A stretch of 64,000 nucleotides of DNA from PHBD01 sp964578535 (GTDB lineage Bacteria > Desulfobacterota > Syntrophia > Syntrophales > PHBD01): positions 124,001 through 188,000 of the forward strand of contig CAZODI010000001.1 of assembly GCA_964578535.1 (NCBI GenBank), given 5' to 3'. The notes under the pieces were generated by a model. That model was given only the letters and a program-made list of their open reading frames with translations. It had not been told where the DNA came from and made no database searches. Position 1 is the stretch's first letter. Every line of letters begins with the position of its first letter. A program made the position numbers and the translations under genes. Positions 19,015-27,143 of this stretch are shown here, one piece after another.

Positions 19015-20568
19015 ATGCCGGAAGCCCCTTTCATTCTTGCCATCGACAACGGGACGCAGAGCGTCCGGGCCCTGCTGTTCGATCTGAGAGGGAACCTCGT
19101 CGCCAAGTCGAGGGTTCTCCTGGAGCCCTACTACTCCGAGAAGCCGGGCTGGGCGGAGCAGGATCCCCGCTACTACTGGGACAGCCTGTGCCGGGCCTGC
19201 CAGGAGCTGTGGGGCCAACAGGCCGTTCCGAAGGAAGCCGTCCGGGCCGTCGCCTTGACGACGCAGCGGTGCACGGTGATCAACGTCGACAGGGAGGGAC
19301 GTCCGCTCCGGCCCGCCATTGTCTGGCTGGACCAGCGCCGCACCGAGGGACTCAAACCCATCGGCGGGTTGTGGGGAGCCGCCTTCCGCGTTGCCGGCAT
19401 GAGCGAGACCGCCGCCTATCTGCAGGCGGAGGCCGAGGCCAACTGGATCAAGACCCATCAGCCGGACATTTGGAAGAAGACCCACAAGTTCCTCTTCCTC
19501 TCGGGATACCTGACCCACTGTCTGACGGGGCGATTCGCGGATTCCGTGGGCTGCCAGGTGGGGTACGTGCCCTTTGACTACAAGCGGCTCCGATGGGCGG
19601 CCTCGTGGGACTGGAAGTGGCGCATCCTGCCGGTGGAGCCATCCATGCTGGTGGACCTGGTTCCCGCCACCGGCACCCTGGGGGAAATCACCCCGGAGGC
19701 CGCGGAGGCGACGGGCATCCCGGCGGGCCTTCCCCTCATCGCCGCGGCGGCCGACAAGGCCTGCGAGGTGATCGGCGCGGGATGCCTGGAGCCCGACGTC
19801 GCCTGTCTGAGTTACGGGACGACCGCCACCATCAACACGACCCACCGGAAATACCTGGAGGCCATTCCCCTGATCCCTCCCTATCCGTCTGCCGTACCGG
19901 GGGCCTACAGCCAGGAGATCATGGTGTACAGGGGCTACTGGATGGTGAGCTGGTTCAAGCGCGAATTCGCCGACCGTGAACAGGCCCTGGCCCTGGAGCG
20001 GGGCGTGGAGCCCGAGGCCCTCTTCGACGAACTGCTCCGGCAGTCGCCTCCCGGATCTCAGGGGCTGGTGCTTCAGCCGTACTGGTCGCCGGGTGTCAAG
20101 GTGCCCGGACCGGAGGCGCGGGGAGCCATCATCGGTTTCGGCGACGTTCACAATCGGGCCCACGTCTACCGGGCCATCCTGGAGGGTGTCGCCTATGCCC
20201 TCCGGGAAGGGAAGGAGCGGACGGAAAAGCGGAACGGCATCCCCATCACGGCCCTGCGGGTGGCGGGAGGCGGATCCCAGAGTGACGGGGCCATGCAGCT
20301 GACGGCGGACATCTTCGGCATTCCTTCGGCCAGGCCTCACATCTATGAGACATCGGGACTCGGCGCCGCCATGGATGCCGCCGTGGGCACGGGACTGCAT
20401 CCGGACTTCGCGACGGCGTGCCGGGAAATGACCCGGGTGGGCCGGGTCTTCGAGCCCGATCCGGCCACGCACCGTCTGTACGACGATCTGTATCGACGGG
20501 TGTACTGCCAGATGTACGGGAAGCTGAAGCCCCTTTACGAGGAAATCCGAAAGATATCCCGGTCCTGA
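19015..20568 (+). CDS. FGGY-family carbohydrate kinase
   Basis: FGGY kinases phosphorylate sugars or polyols such as xylulose, glycerol or gluconate with ATP. The N-terminus has the actin-like phosphate-1 loop AIDNGTQSVRALLFDL and the segment GWAEQDPRYYWDSL. IVWLDQRRTE supplies the catalytic-Asp region. The C-terminal half has LSYGTTATINT, the nucleotide-binding VAGGGSQSDGAMQLTADI and SGLGAAMDAAVG. The length, 517 residues, is normal. GAGGA lies before ATG 19015, 26 bp after the pilR-like gene. The substrate cannot be assigned: no sugar pathway genes adjoin it. Confidence 0.9.
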   Translation: MPEAPFILAIDNGTQSVRALLFDLRGNLVAKSRVLLEPYYSEKPGWAEQDPRYYWDSLCRACQELWGQQAVPKEAVRAVALTTQRCTVINVDREGRPLRPAIVWLDQRRTEGLKPIGGLWGAAFRVAGMSETAAYLQAEAEANWIKTHQPDIWKKTHKFLFLSGYLTHCLTGRFADSVGCQVGYVPFDYKRLRWAASWDWKWRILPVEPSMLVDLVPATGTLGEITPEAAEATGIPAGLPLIAAAADKACEVIGAGCLEPDVACLSYGTTATINTTHRKYLEAIPLIPPYPSAVPGAYSQEIMVYRGYWMVSWFKREFADREQALALERGVEPEALFDELLRQSPPGSQGLVLQPYWSPGVKVPGPEARGAIIGFGDVHNRAHVYRAILEGVAYALREGKERTEKRNGIPITALRVAGGGSQSDGAMQLTADIFGIPSARPHIYETSGLGAAMDAAVGTGLHPDFATACREMTRVGRVFEPDPATHRLYDDLYRRVYCQMYGKLKPLYEEIRKISRS

Positions 20569-20613
20569 CCGGACCGGGAGCGGGCGGCCGACGGAGGTGG
20601 GAGAAAAATATTC

Positions 20614-20641
20614 TTGTCTTTTTGCGGGGGGCCGCTATAAT
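20614..20641 (+). promoter_or_regulatory. Sigma-70 promoter upstream of the HIT gene
   Basis: TTGTCT (20614-20619) and a perfect TATAAT (20636-20641) are separated by 16 nt, in the gap between the FGGY kinase stop and the HIT gene start at 20686. Confidence 0.65.
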
Positions 20642-20685
20642 CCAGCGCCGGTCCGGCATGGTTGAAGGGGCCGGGAAAGGGTCCG

Positions 20686-21177
20686 ATGGACGTTCAGTTT
20701 GCCCCCTGGAGAATGGCCTACATCAAGGGAGAAAAACCGAAAGGGTGTGTCTTCTGCAGGGAGGAAGCCCGCGACGACGAGCTCCTGCTCTGGGAGGGGG
20801 CGACCTGCCTCGTGATGCTGAACCGCTACCCTTACAACAACGGCCATCTGCTGGTAATGCCGTCCCGCCATGTGGCGAACCTCGACGATCTGACGGGAGA
20901 GGAAAGAGCGGAGCTGTTCGATCTGCTGGACTGTTCCGTGCGGGTCCTTCGAGAGGCTCTCTGCCCGGAGGGGATCAACGTCGGCATCAACCTCGGCCGG
21001 GCGGCCGGCGCCGGCGTGGAGGACCACCTGCACATCCACGTGGTTCCCCGCTGGTCCGGAGATACGAATTCCATGACCGTGGTGGGAGGAGTCCGGGTGA
21101 TTCCGGACAGCCTCACCGGAACCCGGGATGAACTGAAGCCCCGTTTTCAAAAAGCCGCTTCCGGAGGCCTGAGATGA
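20686..21177 (+). CDS. HIT-family nucleotide hydrolase/transferase
   Basis: The product has the histidine-triad motif HLHIHVVPRW near residue 116. CVFCREEARDD and the LNRYPYNNGHLLVMPSRHVA segment are typical of the Ap4A-phosphorylase/HIT subgroup with a CxxC near the start. These enzymes hydrolyse or phosphorolyse dinucleoside polyphosphates or AMP conjugates. ATG 20686 (MDVQFAPWRM) is preferred; a TTG at 20662 would add eight residues. The stop overlaps the start of the LapA-domain gene by ATGA, so the two are translationally coupled. Confidence 0.9.
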   Translation: MDVQFAPWRMAYIKGEKPKGCVFCREEARDDELLLWEGATCLVMLNRYPYNNGHLLVMPSRHVANLDDLTGEERAELFDLLDCSVRVLREALCPEGINVGINLGRAAGAGVEDHLHIHVVPRWSGDTNSMTVVGGVRVIPDSLTGTRDELKPRFQKAASGGLR

Positions 21178-21488
21178 AGGTAGTCTATATCGTCCTTGTC
21201 ATGCTGATCATGCTGTTTGTGATCACCTTTGCCCTGCAGAACCAGACGGACGTCGTCATCCAGTACTACGAGCTGTTTCCGAGGGTCGCGGTGGCCGCCT
21301 ACATGCTCATCTTCCTGTCCTTCCTGGTGGGCGTCATCTTCACGGGGTTCCTGGGAGTCATCGAGCGCTTCCAGCTCAACCGCACCATCACGAGGCTGAA
21401 CAAGCAGATCCGGGAGCTCCGGCGTGAGATCCGCGCCGGCGAAGCCCCACCGGTCATCGAGGAGGGGACGGCCGAGAAGCAGTCGTAG
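21174..21488 (+). CDS. LapA-domain (DUF1049) inner-membrane protein
   Basis: This 104-residue protein has two hydrophobic segments (residues about 4-20 and 39-62) followed by a charged coiled-coil-like tail with LNKQIRELRREIRAGE. FALQNQTDVVIQYY between the helices is the LapA-domain signature. In E. coli, LapA works with LapB in control of lipopolysaccharide synthesis; no lapB neighbour is present here, so the role is open. It overlaps the HIT gene by four bases. Confidence 0.85.
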   Translation: MKVVYIVLVMLIMLFVITFALQNQTDVVIQYYELFPRVAVAAYMLIFLSFLVGVIFTGFLGVIERFQLNRTITRLNKQIRELRREIRAGEAPPVIEEGTAEKQS

Positions 21489-21543
21489 AACCACGAGAAC
21501 AACGGAGACGGACTTCCATCCGATCTCGTTTCCGAAAAAAAGA

Positions 21544-21570
21544 GGGGGGCAGATCTGAAATCCGCCCCCC
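21544..21570. terminator. Palindromic bidirectional terminator (shared family)
   Basis: GGGGGGC (21544-21550) pairs with GCCCCCC (21564-21570), with GA/TC pairing inside. It is preceded by an A-run and followed by TTTCTG, between the convergent LapA and GGDEF-HD genes. The core resembles the elements at 30012, 30544 and 45161. Confidence 0.7.
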
Positions 21571-21606
21571 TTTCTGCGTCCGGGGAAAAAGCGACTCCTC
21601 CGCGAT

Positions 21607-23634
21607 CTACAGCCCGATCTGCTCGTGGACGCCGCACATCGCCGCGAGGGACAGCTCGACGAATTCGGGCAGCGGGATCCCGATCTGCTCGCACTCCAGG
21701 ATGTTCTCCCGCCGAACCGAGGCCGCAAAGGCCTTCTCCTTCATCCGCTTCACCACCGACTTCACCTTGACGCTTGCTACCTTTCGGTCGGGCTGAACCA
21801 GGGCCGTCGCGGTGATGAGGCCGGTGATCGTCTCGCCCGCCGCCAGGGCGTGATGAAAATCCGTCTCCCGGGGGAGCTTCGAGGCCGTTTCGTTGTGCCG
21901 GAGAATGGCGTCGATCATCTCCGGATCATATCCCCAATCGCGAAGGATCCGCTCCGCCTCGATGCCGTGGCGGGTGAGGTCGCCCTCCACCCGTTCGATG
22001 TCCAGGTCGTGAAGCAGGCCGGCCATGGCCCACAGTTCCTCGTTTTTTCCCAGGCGCCGGGCAAGGGAACGCATCACCGCCTCGGATGCAAAGCTGTGGG
22101 CGAGCATCCGTTCGTCCGTCACATGGGCCTTGAGCAGGGCAACCGCTTCTTCACGATCCGGAATCATCGCTTCACCTCCTGTGGTGGGCTTCCTTCCTTT
22201 GCCGGCCTTTGATGGCCTGGACGGGCCTGTGTTTGGCGGCGTCGTGCAGACCCGGTTTTTCCCCCGGCGTTTCGCCTCATACATCAGCGAATCGGCCCGG
22301 GTGATGAAGGACCGGGACCCCTCTTCCTCATCGCATTGGGAGATGCCGATGCTGATGGTCTTGTGAACCTTCTCGCCGTTCCGGGGATGGAAGGGATGGG
22401 CCTGGAACACCTCCCGCATTCGCTCGGCCATGATGGTGGCCTGAACGGTTGACGTCTCCGGCAGGAGGACCACGAACTCCTCGCCTCCGTAGCGGCAGGC
22501 AATGTCGGATTTCCGGGTGCACCGGCGGATCGCCGCGCCAAGGTGCTCGATGACGCGGTCCCCCTCCATGTGGCCGTAGGTGTCGTTGAAGACCTTGAAA
22601 TCGTCGATGTCGATCATCATCAGGGACAGGGACCGGCCGTAGCGCTGCGAGCGGGTCATTTCAAGGGTCAGCGCGTTGTAGAAGTGCCGCTGGTTGTAGA
22701 GACCCGTCAGGCCGTCGGTGATGCTCAGTTCCTCCAGGCGCTGGACGCTGTCCCGCAGGGCCTCCTCCATCTGGCGCCGCTTTGTGATGTCCCTCGACAT
22801 GCCCTGGAGGGCGATGACCTCCCCTCTTTCGTTGCGGATGGCCCGGAGCACGTTCTCGAGCCAGAGGACGGAGCCGTTCTTGTGGCAGTATTCCAGCTCA
22901 AGCGTCACGGACCGGTCCGGATCGACGCCGGGCAGGCCGTCGATTTCCAGTTCGTGGGCCAGGCGCTCATAGGCCACCTTGAGCGATTCCGGGGTGAGCT
23001 GCTCCTCGACGGTCTGCCGGTAGCGCTCCTCCGGCGTATAGCCGAGGACGCGGAAAATCGAGGGGCTGACATATGTTGTCTTCAGGTCCAGTCCCTGCGT
23101 CCAGAGGATGTCCCCCATGTTCTCCACCAGGAAACGGAGCCTCTCCTCGTTTTCCCGGAGGGCATGCTCCGTTTTCAGCCGCTCCGTGATGTCCCGGCCC
23201 ACGGCCTGATAACCGGCCAGGTTCTGCTCCTCGTCGAAGACGGCAATGAGCATCCACTGGTACCAGCGAATCTCACCATCCGGATCGGCAATCCGGTACT
23301 CCGTCGTAACGACCGGTTTTTCCGGCGTCAGGGCTTTGTGCTGCGATCTTGCCTGGGTTTGGCTTTCCTGCGGGATGATGTCGTAGATGCTTCTCCCGAG
23401 CAAGTCCCCGGGGGACAGGGAAAACCGGGAGCAGAGGGCTTCGTTGACAAACGACACCGTGCCGTCGGGCAGGCAGCAGATGATGAAATCGAGGGACGTC
23501 GACATGGAAATGTGGCGATTCTCGATCCGCCGTTTCAGGTCATTTCCCCTGACGGGCTGCCGGAAGGTCGATTCCACCGTCGACTCGCCCTCCGGGGCTC
23601 CTGAAGGCCCGGGTATGTCGTGCCGATCGCTCAT
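21607..23634 (-). CDS. PAS-PAS-GGDEF diguanylate cyclase continuous with a C-terminal HD-domain protein
   Basis: The open frame encodes 675 residues. Two PAS domains (about 40-150 and 165-290) are followed by a GGDEF domain with ITDGLTGLYNQRHFYN, the inhibitory site RKSD and the active-site loop RYGGEEFVVLLPE, so it should make c-di-GMP and be product-inhibited. After a linker ending KPTTGGEA, the frame continues into an HD domain (AHSFASEAVMRSLARRLG, then LLHDLDIERV and AILRHNETA). An ideal Shine-Dalgarno AGGAGGTGAA (22171-22180) precedes an in-frame ATG at 22167, so a separate 186-residue HD protein could be made from the same message. There is no membrane segment, so it is cytosolic. Confidence 0.88.
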   Translation of the reverse strand: MSDRHDIPGPSGAPEGESTVESTFRQPVRGNDLKRRIENRHISMSTSLDFIICCLPDGTVSFVNEALCSRFSLSPGDLLGRSIYDIIPQESQTQARSQHKALTPEKPVVTTEYRIADPDGEIRWYQWMLIAVFDEEQNLAGYQAVGRDITERLKTEHALRENEERLRFLVENMGDILWTQGLDLKTTYVSPSIFRVLGYTPEERYRQTVEEQLTPESLKVAYERLAHELEIDGLPGVDPDRSVTLELEYCHKNGSVLWLENVLRAIRNERGEVIALQGMSRDITKRRQMEEALRDSVQRLEELSITDGLTGLYNQRHFYNALTLEMTRSQRYGRSLSLMMIDIDDFKVFNDTYGHMEGDRVIEHLGAAIRRCTRKSDIACRYGGEEFVVLLPETSTVQATIMAERMREVFQAHPFHPRNGEKVHKTISIGISQCDEEEGSRSFITRADSLMYEAKRRGKNRVCTTPPNTGPSRPSKAGKGRKPTTGGEAMIPDREEAVALLKAHVTDERMLAHSFASEAVMRSLARRLGKNEELWAMAGLLHDLDIERVEGDLTRHGIEAERILRDWGYDPEMIDAILRHNETASKLPRETDFHHALAAGETITGLITATALVQPDRKVASVKVKSVVKRMKEKAFAASVRRENILECEQIGIPLPEFVELSLAAMCGVHEQIGL

Positions 23635-23742
23635 AGTGAATCTTCAATGCATTCGGATGGTTGATAATTGTCTGGTCCATCACGGCCGTTCTTCTTAGCG
23701 TGGCGGCCGGTTGCCGTCAACGGAAAAAGATGCCGCCGACGA

Positions 23743-24456
23743 TCAGGAAACGGCACCGTGTTTCCGCAGCAGCTGCACCACGGCACCGGCGACCCTTCGG
23801 TAGCCTTCCGCGTTGGGATGAATCGGGTCCCCCTTGAGGCCTCCGTCGGACAGGACGTCTGTAAGCACCCGATCTTCCAGGGGGACTTTCATCTCGCCGG
23901 CGATCTCCCGGTAGAGAGCGGGCGGCTTGAGGAGGAGACCCGGTGCGGGAACGGCCAGCAGAACCACGGCCGCGCCCTTTTCCCGGGCGAGGACGATCAT
24001 GGCGCGCAGGTTCCTCGCCGTTTCGCGGGTGTCCATCCGCCTCAGGAAGTCGTTGCCGCCGTGGCAGAGAATCACCACATCCGGCCTTGTCTCGGCGAGG
24101 ACGGCGGGGAGCCTCCGGAGTCCCTCCGCGGACACCTCGCCCGGCACGCCGGATCGGACAACCCGGATCTTCAGGAGCCCTTCCAGGACCTCCGGGTAGC
24201 TTTGTCCGGGACCCGCCCCGTTGCCGGCGGTCAGGCTGTCGCCGAAGGCCAGGATGGTTTTCCCGGAATCGAGCCGCGGCAGCCGCTCCCGGTCGGAGCA
24301 GCCGGCAAGGAAGGCCAGGAGTAGAAGAAGGAGAACCAGCCCGCCGGCGCATCGGCGGGACGGGGTGCGAAGGCTATCCGTTGCAGAGACAGGGTCGTTT
24401 CGGGTAGAGGAAGAAAGCGCCGCCCCGGCCGTGCGGGGGTGCGAAACACCGGCCAC
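23743..24456 (-). CDS. SGNH/GDSL arylesterase-like lipoprotein
   Basis: A hydrophobic segment GGLVLLLLLLAFLAGC ends in a lipobox, so an exported lipoprotein is expected. The SGNH hydrolase blocks follow: ILAFGDSLTAGNG (nucleophile Ser), VRSGVPGEVSAEG, LCHGGNDFLRRMD (GxND) and the C-terminal DPIHPNAEGYRRVA (catalytic Asp/His). It resembles TesA-type multifunctional esterases. The start is uncertain: no ATG fits without running into the divergent phosphoesterase gene, and GTG 24456 is the best in-frame choice, without a clear Shine-Dalgarno. Confidence 0.85.
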   Translation of the reverse strand: MAGVSHPRTAGAALSSSTRNDPVSATDSLRTPSRRCAGGLVLLLLLLAFLAGCSDRERLPRLDSGKTILAFGDSLTAGNGAGPGQSYPEVLEGLLKIRVVRSGVPGEVSAEGLRRLPAVLAETRPDVVILCHGGNDFLRRMDTRETARNLRAMIVLAREKGAAVVLLAVPAPGLLLKPPALYREIAGEMKVPLEDRVLTDVLSDGGLKGDPIHPNAEGYRRVAGAVVQLLRKHGAVS

Positions 24457-24483
24457 CGGAAGGCGGGGAAGAAGGAGGGGACG

Positions 24484-25122
24484 ATGATCCTGTATGCCGT
24501 GGCGGACATTCATGGAAAAAAGGAGAACCTCGATCGAATCGAGAGGACCGTTCGGGAACGCAGGCCCGACGCCGTCATCGCCGCCGGGGACGTGGCAACG
24601 CGGCGGGATGCCGCTCCCGTCCTGGAGCGGTTGGACGGCCTGGCCGTTCCGGTCATGCTTGTCCGCGGCAACATGGACCCTCCCGGCCTGGACGCCGAGG
24701 CGGAGAGATACGGGAACATCCGGTCTCTCCACCACAGCGAGATCGTGATCGGAGGCGTTCCGTTCACCGGGATCAGCGGTACGATCCCCGTTCCCTTTCG
24801 CACCCGCATTACGTTCCGGGAAGACCGGGAGCTCGCGGTCCTGATGCCGCGGGTCCGTCGGGATACGGTCCTGGTCGCCCATCCCCCGCCGCTGGGCATT
24901 CTCGACCGGGCCTTCGGGATGCTTCACGCCGGTTCGCCGGGCCTTCGGGACTTCATCCGGCAGACGGAGCCGCGCCTCCTTGTCTGCGGTCACATTCACG
25001 AGGCGGCCGGAGCGGAGCGGATGGGGCGTACCCTGGTCGTCAACGCCGCCATGGGGAGAAGGGGAGGAGGAGCGTTGATCCACCTGGGGCAGGATGACGA
25101 CATCCGCCTGGAATGGCCATAA
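24484..25122 (+). CDS. Calcineurin-like metallophosphoesterase
   Basis: Metal-binding motifs of the family are present: VADIHGKKENLDRI (DxH), AAGDVA (GD), VRGNMDP (GN), VAHPPP and CGHIHEA (GHxH). The 212-residue size fits the YfcE/MJ0936-like small phosphodiesterases. AAGGAGG precedes ATG 24484. It diverges from the SGNH esterase gene, with only 27 bp between starts. The substrate is not known from sequence. Confidence 0.9.
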   Translation: MILYAVADIHGKKENLDRIERTVRERRPDAVIAAGDVATRRDAAPVLERLDGLAVPVMLVRGNMDPPGLDAEAERYGNIRSLHHSEIVIGGVPFTGISGTIPVPFRTRITFREDRELAVLMPRVRRDTVLVAHPPPLGILDRAFGMLHAGSPGLRDFIRQTEPRLLVCGHIHEAAGAERMGRTLVVNAAMGRRGGGALIHLGQDDDIRLEWP

Positions 25123-25183
25123 GGCGGAACGGCCACGGATTTCTCCGGTCCACAAACGGCCGGAGACCCTCCGGGGATTCCGC

Positions 25184-26098
25184 TTATTCCTCCGGCATCC
25201 TCTCGTGCGGTACGTCCAGCCAGTTGCCCGAGGGGATGGGGCTCATGCCGGCCGGCGTTCCGTCGTAGAGGTACGCCCAGGCCGTATAGGAGTTCCCGTC
25301 TTCCGCCCGGACCCGGACGATGGCGCGCCGGAAGAGGGAGCCGGTGGATCCGTAGCGCCGGACGGTCTCGACGATGTCCAGCATCTCGAAGGCCTTTTTC
25401 AGGTCCACCAGGGGATAGATCTCACCCTGAATCTCCTGGCCCTCGCGTTCCGCCGGAAACATGGCCGGAAACCCCTTTCCACTCGCGTAGAGCGTTCCCG
25501 GAGCCTTTGCCCGCATACCCGCACTCTGGTTGCACCAGTGCTCCAGGATGTGATGCCGGACCTCTCCTTCCATCAGGGTGCCGTATACAAAGAGCTTGTC
25601 GATGTACCACGGTGGTTCCTTCCCTTGGGAAACCGGCCGAAGCATGAGGTCGGTGAATCCGTGTGCCGTGAGCCCCTCCTTGACGATCCCGACATACTCC
25701 GCCGTGGGCTTGACGAATCCGCCCTCCGTCAGGGAGGTGTCGACCTGGTATGTGACGGCGGAATGCTCCCGCCCGTCCTCCGTCAGGGCGACGACGTCGA
25801 GATGCTTGTAGTCCCTGGGGGCGCTTACCCTCCGGTCCATGATCTTCCAGCCCTCGGACGTCATGTGGTATAAGACGCCCGGGGTGGCCTGGCCGAGCCG
25901 GTGTCGGATGTTGAGGGAACCGCCCTCCCGGACGGGAGAGGGGAGATTGAAAACGATCTGCGTGTCCGGCAGGTAGGCCCGGGCGAAAACCGGTCCCAGC
26001 GGGTAGGGCTGGTCGTTTTCCCGGCACCATTGGCGGACATCCGCCTCATTCATGTTCGTACCGTACGAAAAGTAAAAAATGTCCTGACCGGGTTCCAT
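25184..26098 (-). CDS. Tandem gamma-glutamylcyclotransferase-like protein
   Basis: Two copies of the GGCT-like fold lie in one 304-residue chain. The first starts FYFSYGTNMNEADV near residue 8, and the second LFVYGTLMEGEVRHHILEHW near residue 170; both YGT motifs are the substrate-binding loop. IQGEIYPLV in the second half contains the likely catalytic Glu. Single-domain GGCTs release 5-oxoproline from gamma-glutamyl amides; a tandem arrangement is less usual. ATG 26098 is preceded by AGGGGGAAG. It is divergent from the Mut7-C gene. Confidence 0.8.
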   Translation of the reverse strand: MEPGQDIFYFSYGTNMNEADVRQWCRENDQPYPLGPVFARAYLPDTQIVFNLPSPVREGGSLNIRHRLGQATPGVLYHMTSEGWKIMDRRVSAPRDYKHLDVVALTEDGREHSAVTYQVDTSLTEGGFVKPTAEYVGIVKEGLTAHGFTDLMLRPVSQGKEPPWYIDKLFVYGTLMEGEVRHHILEHWCNQSAGMRAKAPGTLYASGKGFPAMFPAEREGQEIQGEIYPLVDLKKAFEMLDIVETVRRYGSTGSLFRRAIVRVRAEDGNSYTAWAYLYDGTPAGMSPIPSGNWLDVPHERMPEE

Positions 26099-26197
26099 GT
26101 GCTTCCCCCTGTTGAAGGGCTCCCGCCCATGATGGAGGGGGAATATAGCACAAGGCAAAACGGATTGGAAACGACTTCCCTTCGCGGAGGTGCGGGC

Positions 26198-26683
26198 GTG
26201 GAAGCAGACGGCGTTGTGAAGCTGATTGTCGACGGGAACCTGGGGAAACTGGCCCGATGGCTGCGGGCCCTGGGGTGCGACGCGGTCAGCCATGCGGGCC
26301 GCGCGGACCGCTTTCTGCTCCGGAGGGCGCTTCTGGAAGAGCGGATTGCGGTCACGAAGAGCCGGACCCTGGCGACGAGGCCGTTCCGGGGGCGGCTGGT
26401 CCTGATCACGGCGGACCGCTGGGAGGAGCAGCTTGCGGAAGCGGCGGCCGCTCTCGATCTGTCATTCGATCCCCGCGCCGTCCTGGGGCGATGCCTGGAC
26501 TGCAACGAGGTGCTGTCGGACGTGGAGAAGGGAGCGGTGGAGGGGCTGGTCCCCGCCTACGTCCTGGAGACGCAGCCGAACTTCCGGAGATGCGGACATT
26601 GCGGGCGGGTCTACTGGGCCGGGAGCCACGCGGAGAGGATGCTCCGTGTCATGAGGAGCCGCATTCCGTCTCGTCCCCCTTGA
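26198..26683 (+). CDS. Mut7-C RNase (PIN-fold) domain protein
   Basis: The protein opens LIVDGNLGKLARWLRALGCD, the Mut7-C (DUF82) signature with the PIN-like first Asp. It continues with ITADRWEEQ (second acidic site) and a zinc ribbon of two Cys pairs, CLDCNEVL and CGHCGRVYW. GTG 26198 is chosen because GGAGGTG lies five bases upstream; a longer form from an ATG at 26130 is possible. The family is predicted to be a ribonuclease. Its 3' end overlaps the convergent mog gene by 35 bp. Confidence 0.85.
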   Translation: MEADGVVKLIVDGNLGKLARWLRALGCDAVSHAGRADRFLLRRALLEERIAVTKSRTLATRPFRGRLVLITADRWEEQLAEAAAALDLSFDPRAVLGRCLDCNEVLSDVEKGAVEGLVPAYVLETQPNFRRCGHCGRVYWAGSHAERMLRVMRSRIPSRPP

Positions 26684-27143
26684 TCTTTTCGACGGCGTGG
26701 GGAATGGCCGGCAGGAGCACCTCGAGATTCTCCCGGGCACCCCTCGGGCTGCCGGGGAGATTGACGATCAGCGAGGTGCCGCGGATGCCCACGATGGCTC
26801 GGGAAATCATGGCATGGGGCGTCTTCGCGGCGCTGGCCCTGCGCATGGCCTCCGCCATGCCGGGGATCTCCTTCTGAATGACGGCGAGCGTCGCGTCCGG
26901 CGTCACGTCGCGGGGGCTGACCCCCGTTCCGCCGGTCGTGACGATCAGGTCCAGCTTTTCCTCATCGGCGAAGCGGACCAGGATCTCTCGGATCCGGTCC
27001 GTCTCGTCGGGCACGATCGCCGCCTGCTCGATCCGGCAGCCGATCCCCTGAAGCAGGCGGGCCACCTCGGGTCCGCTCAAGTCCTCCCGGGCTCCCTGGG
27101 ATCCACGGTCGCTGACCGTGATGACGCCGGCACGGATGATCAT
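26649..27143 (-). CDS. mog: Molybdopterin adenylyltransferase (MogA/MoaB family)
   Basis: The 164-residue MPT-binding protein has AGVITVSDRGSQGAREDLSG at the N-terminus, LIVTTGGTGVSPRDVTPDA (the molybdopterin-binding loop) and LIVNLPGSPRGARENLEVL. It adenylylates molybdopterin, the step before MoeA, which is at 2.7 kb. Its ATG overlaps the EF-G stop codon (ATGA), so translation is coupled to it, although the functions are unrelated. MoaB is the alternative name; the two are not separable by eye. Confidence 0.9.
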   Translation of the reverse strand: MIIRAGVITVSDRGSQGAREDLSGPEVARLLQGIGCRIEQAAIVPDETDRIREILVRFADEEKLDLIVTTGGTGVSPRDVTPDATLAVIQKEIPGMAEAMRRASAAKTPHAMISRAIVGIRGTSLIVNLPGSPRGARENLEVLLPAIPHAVEKIKGDETECGSS

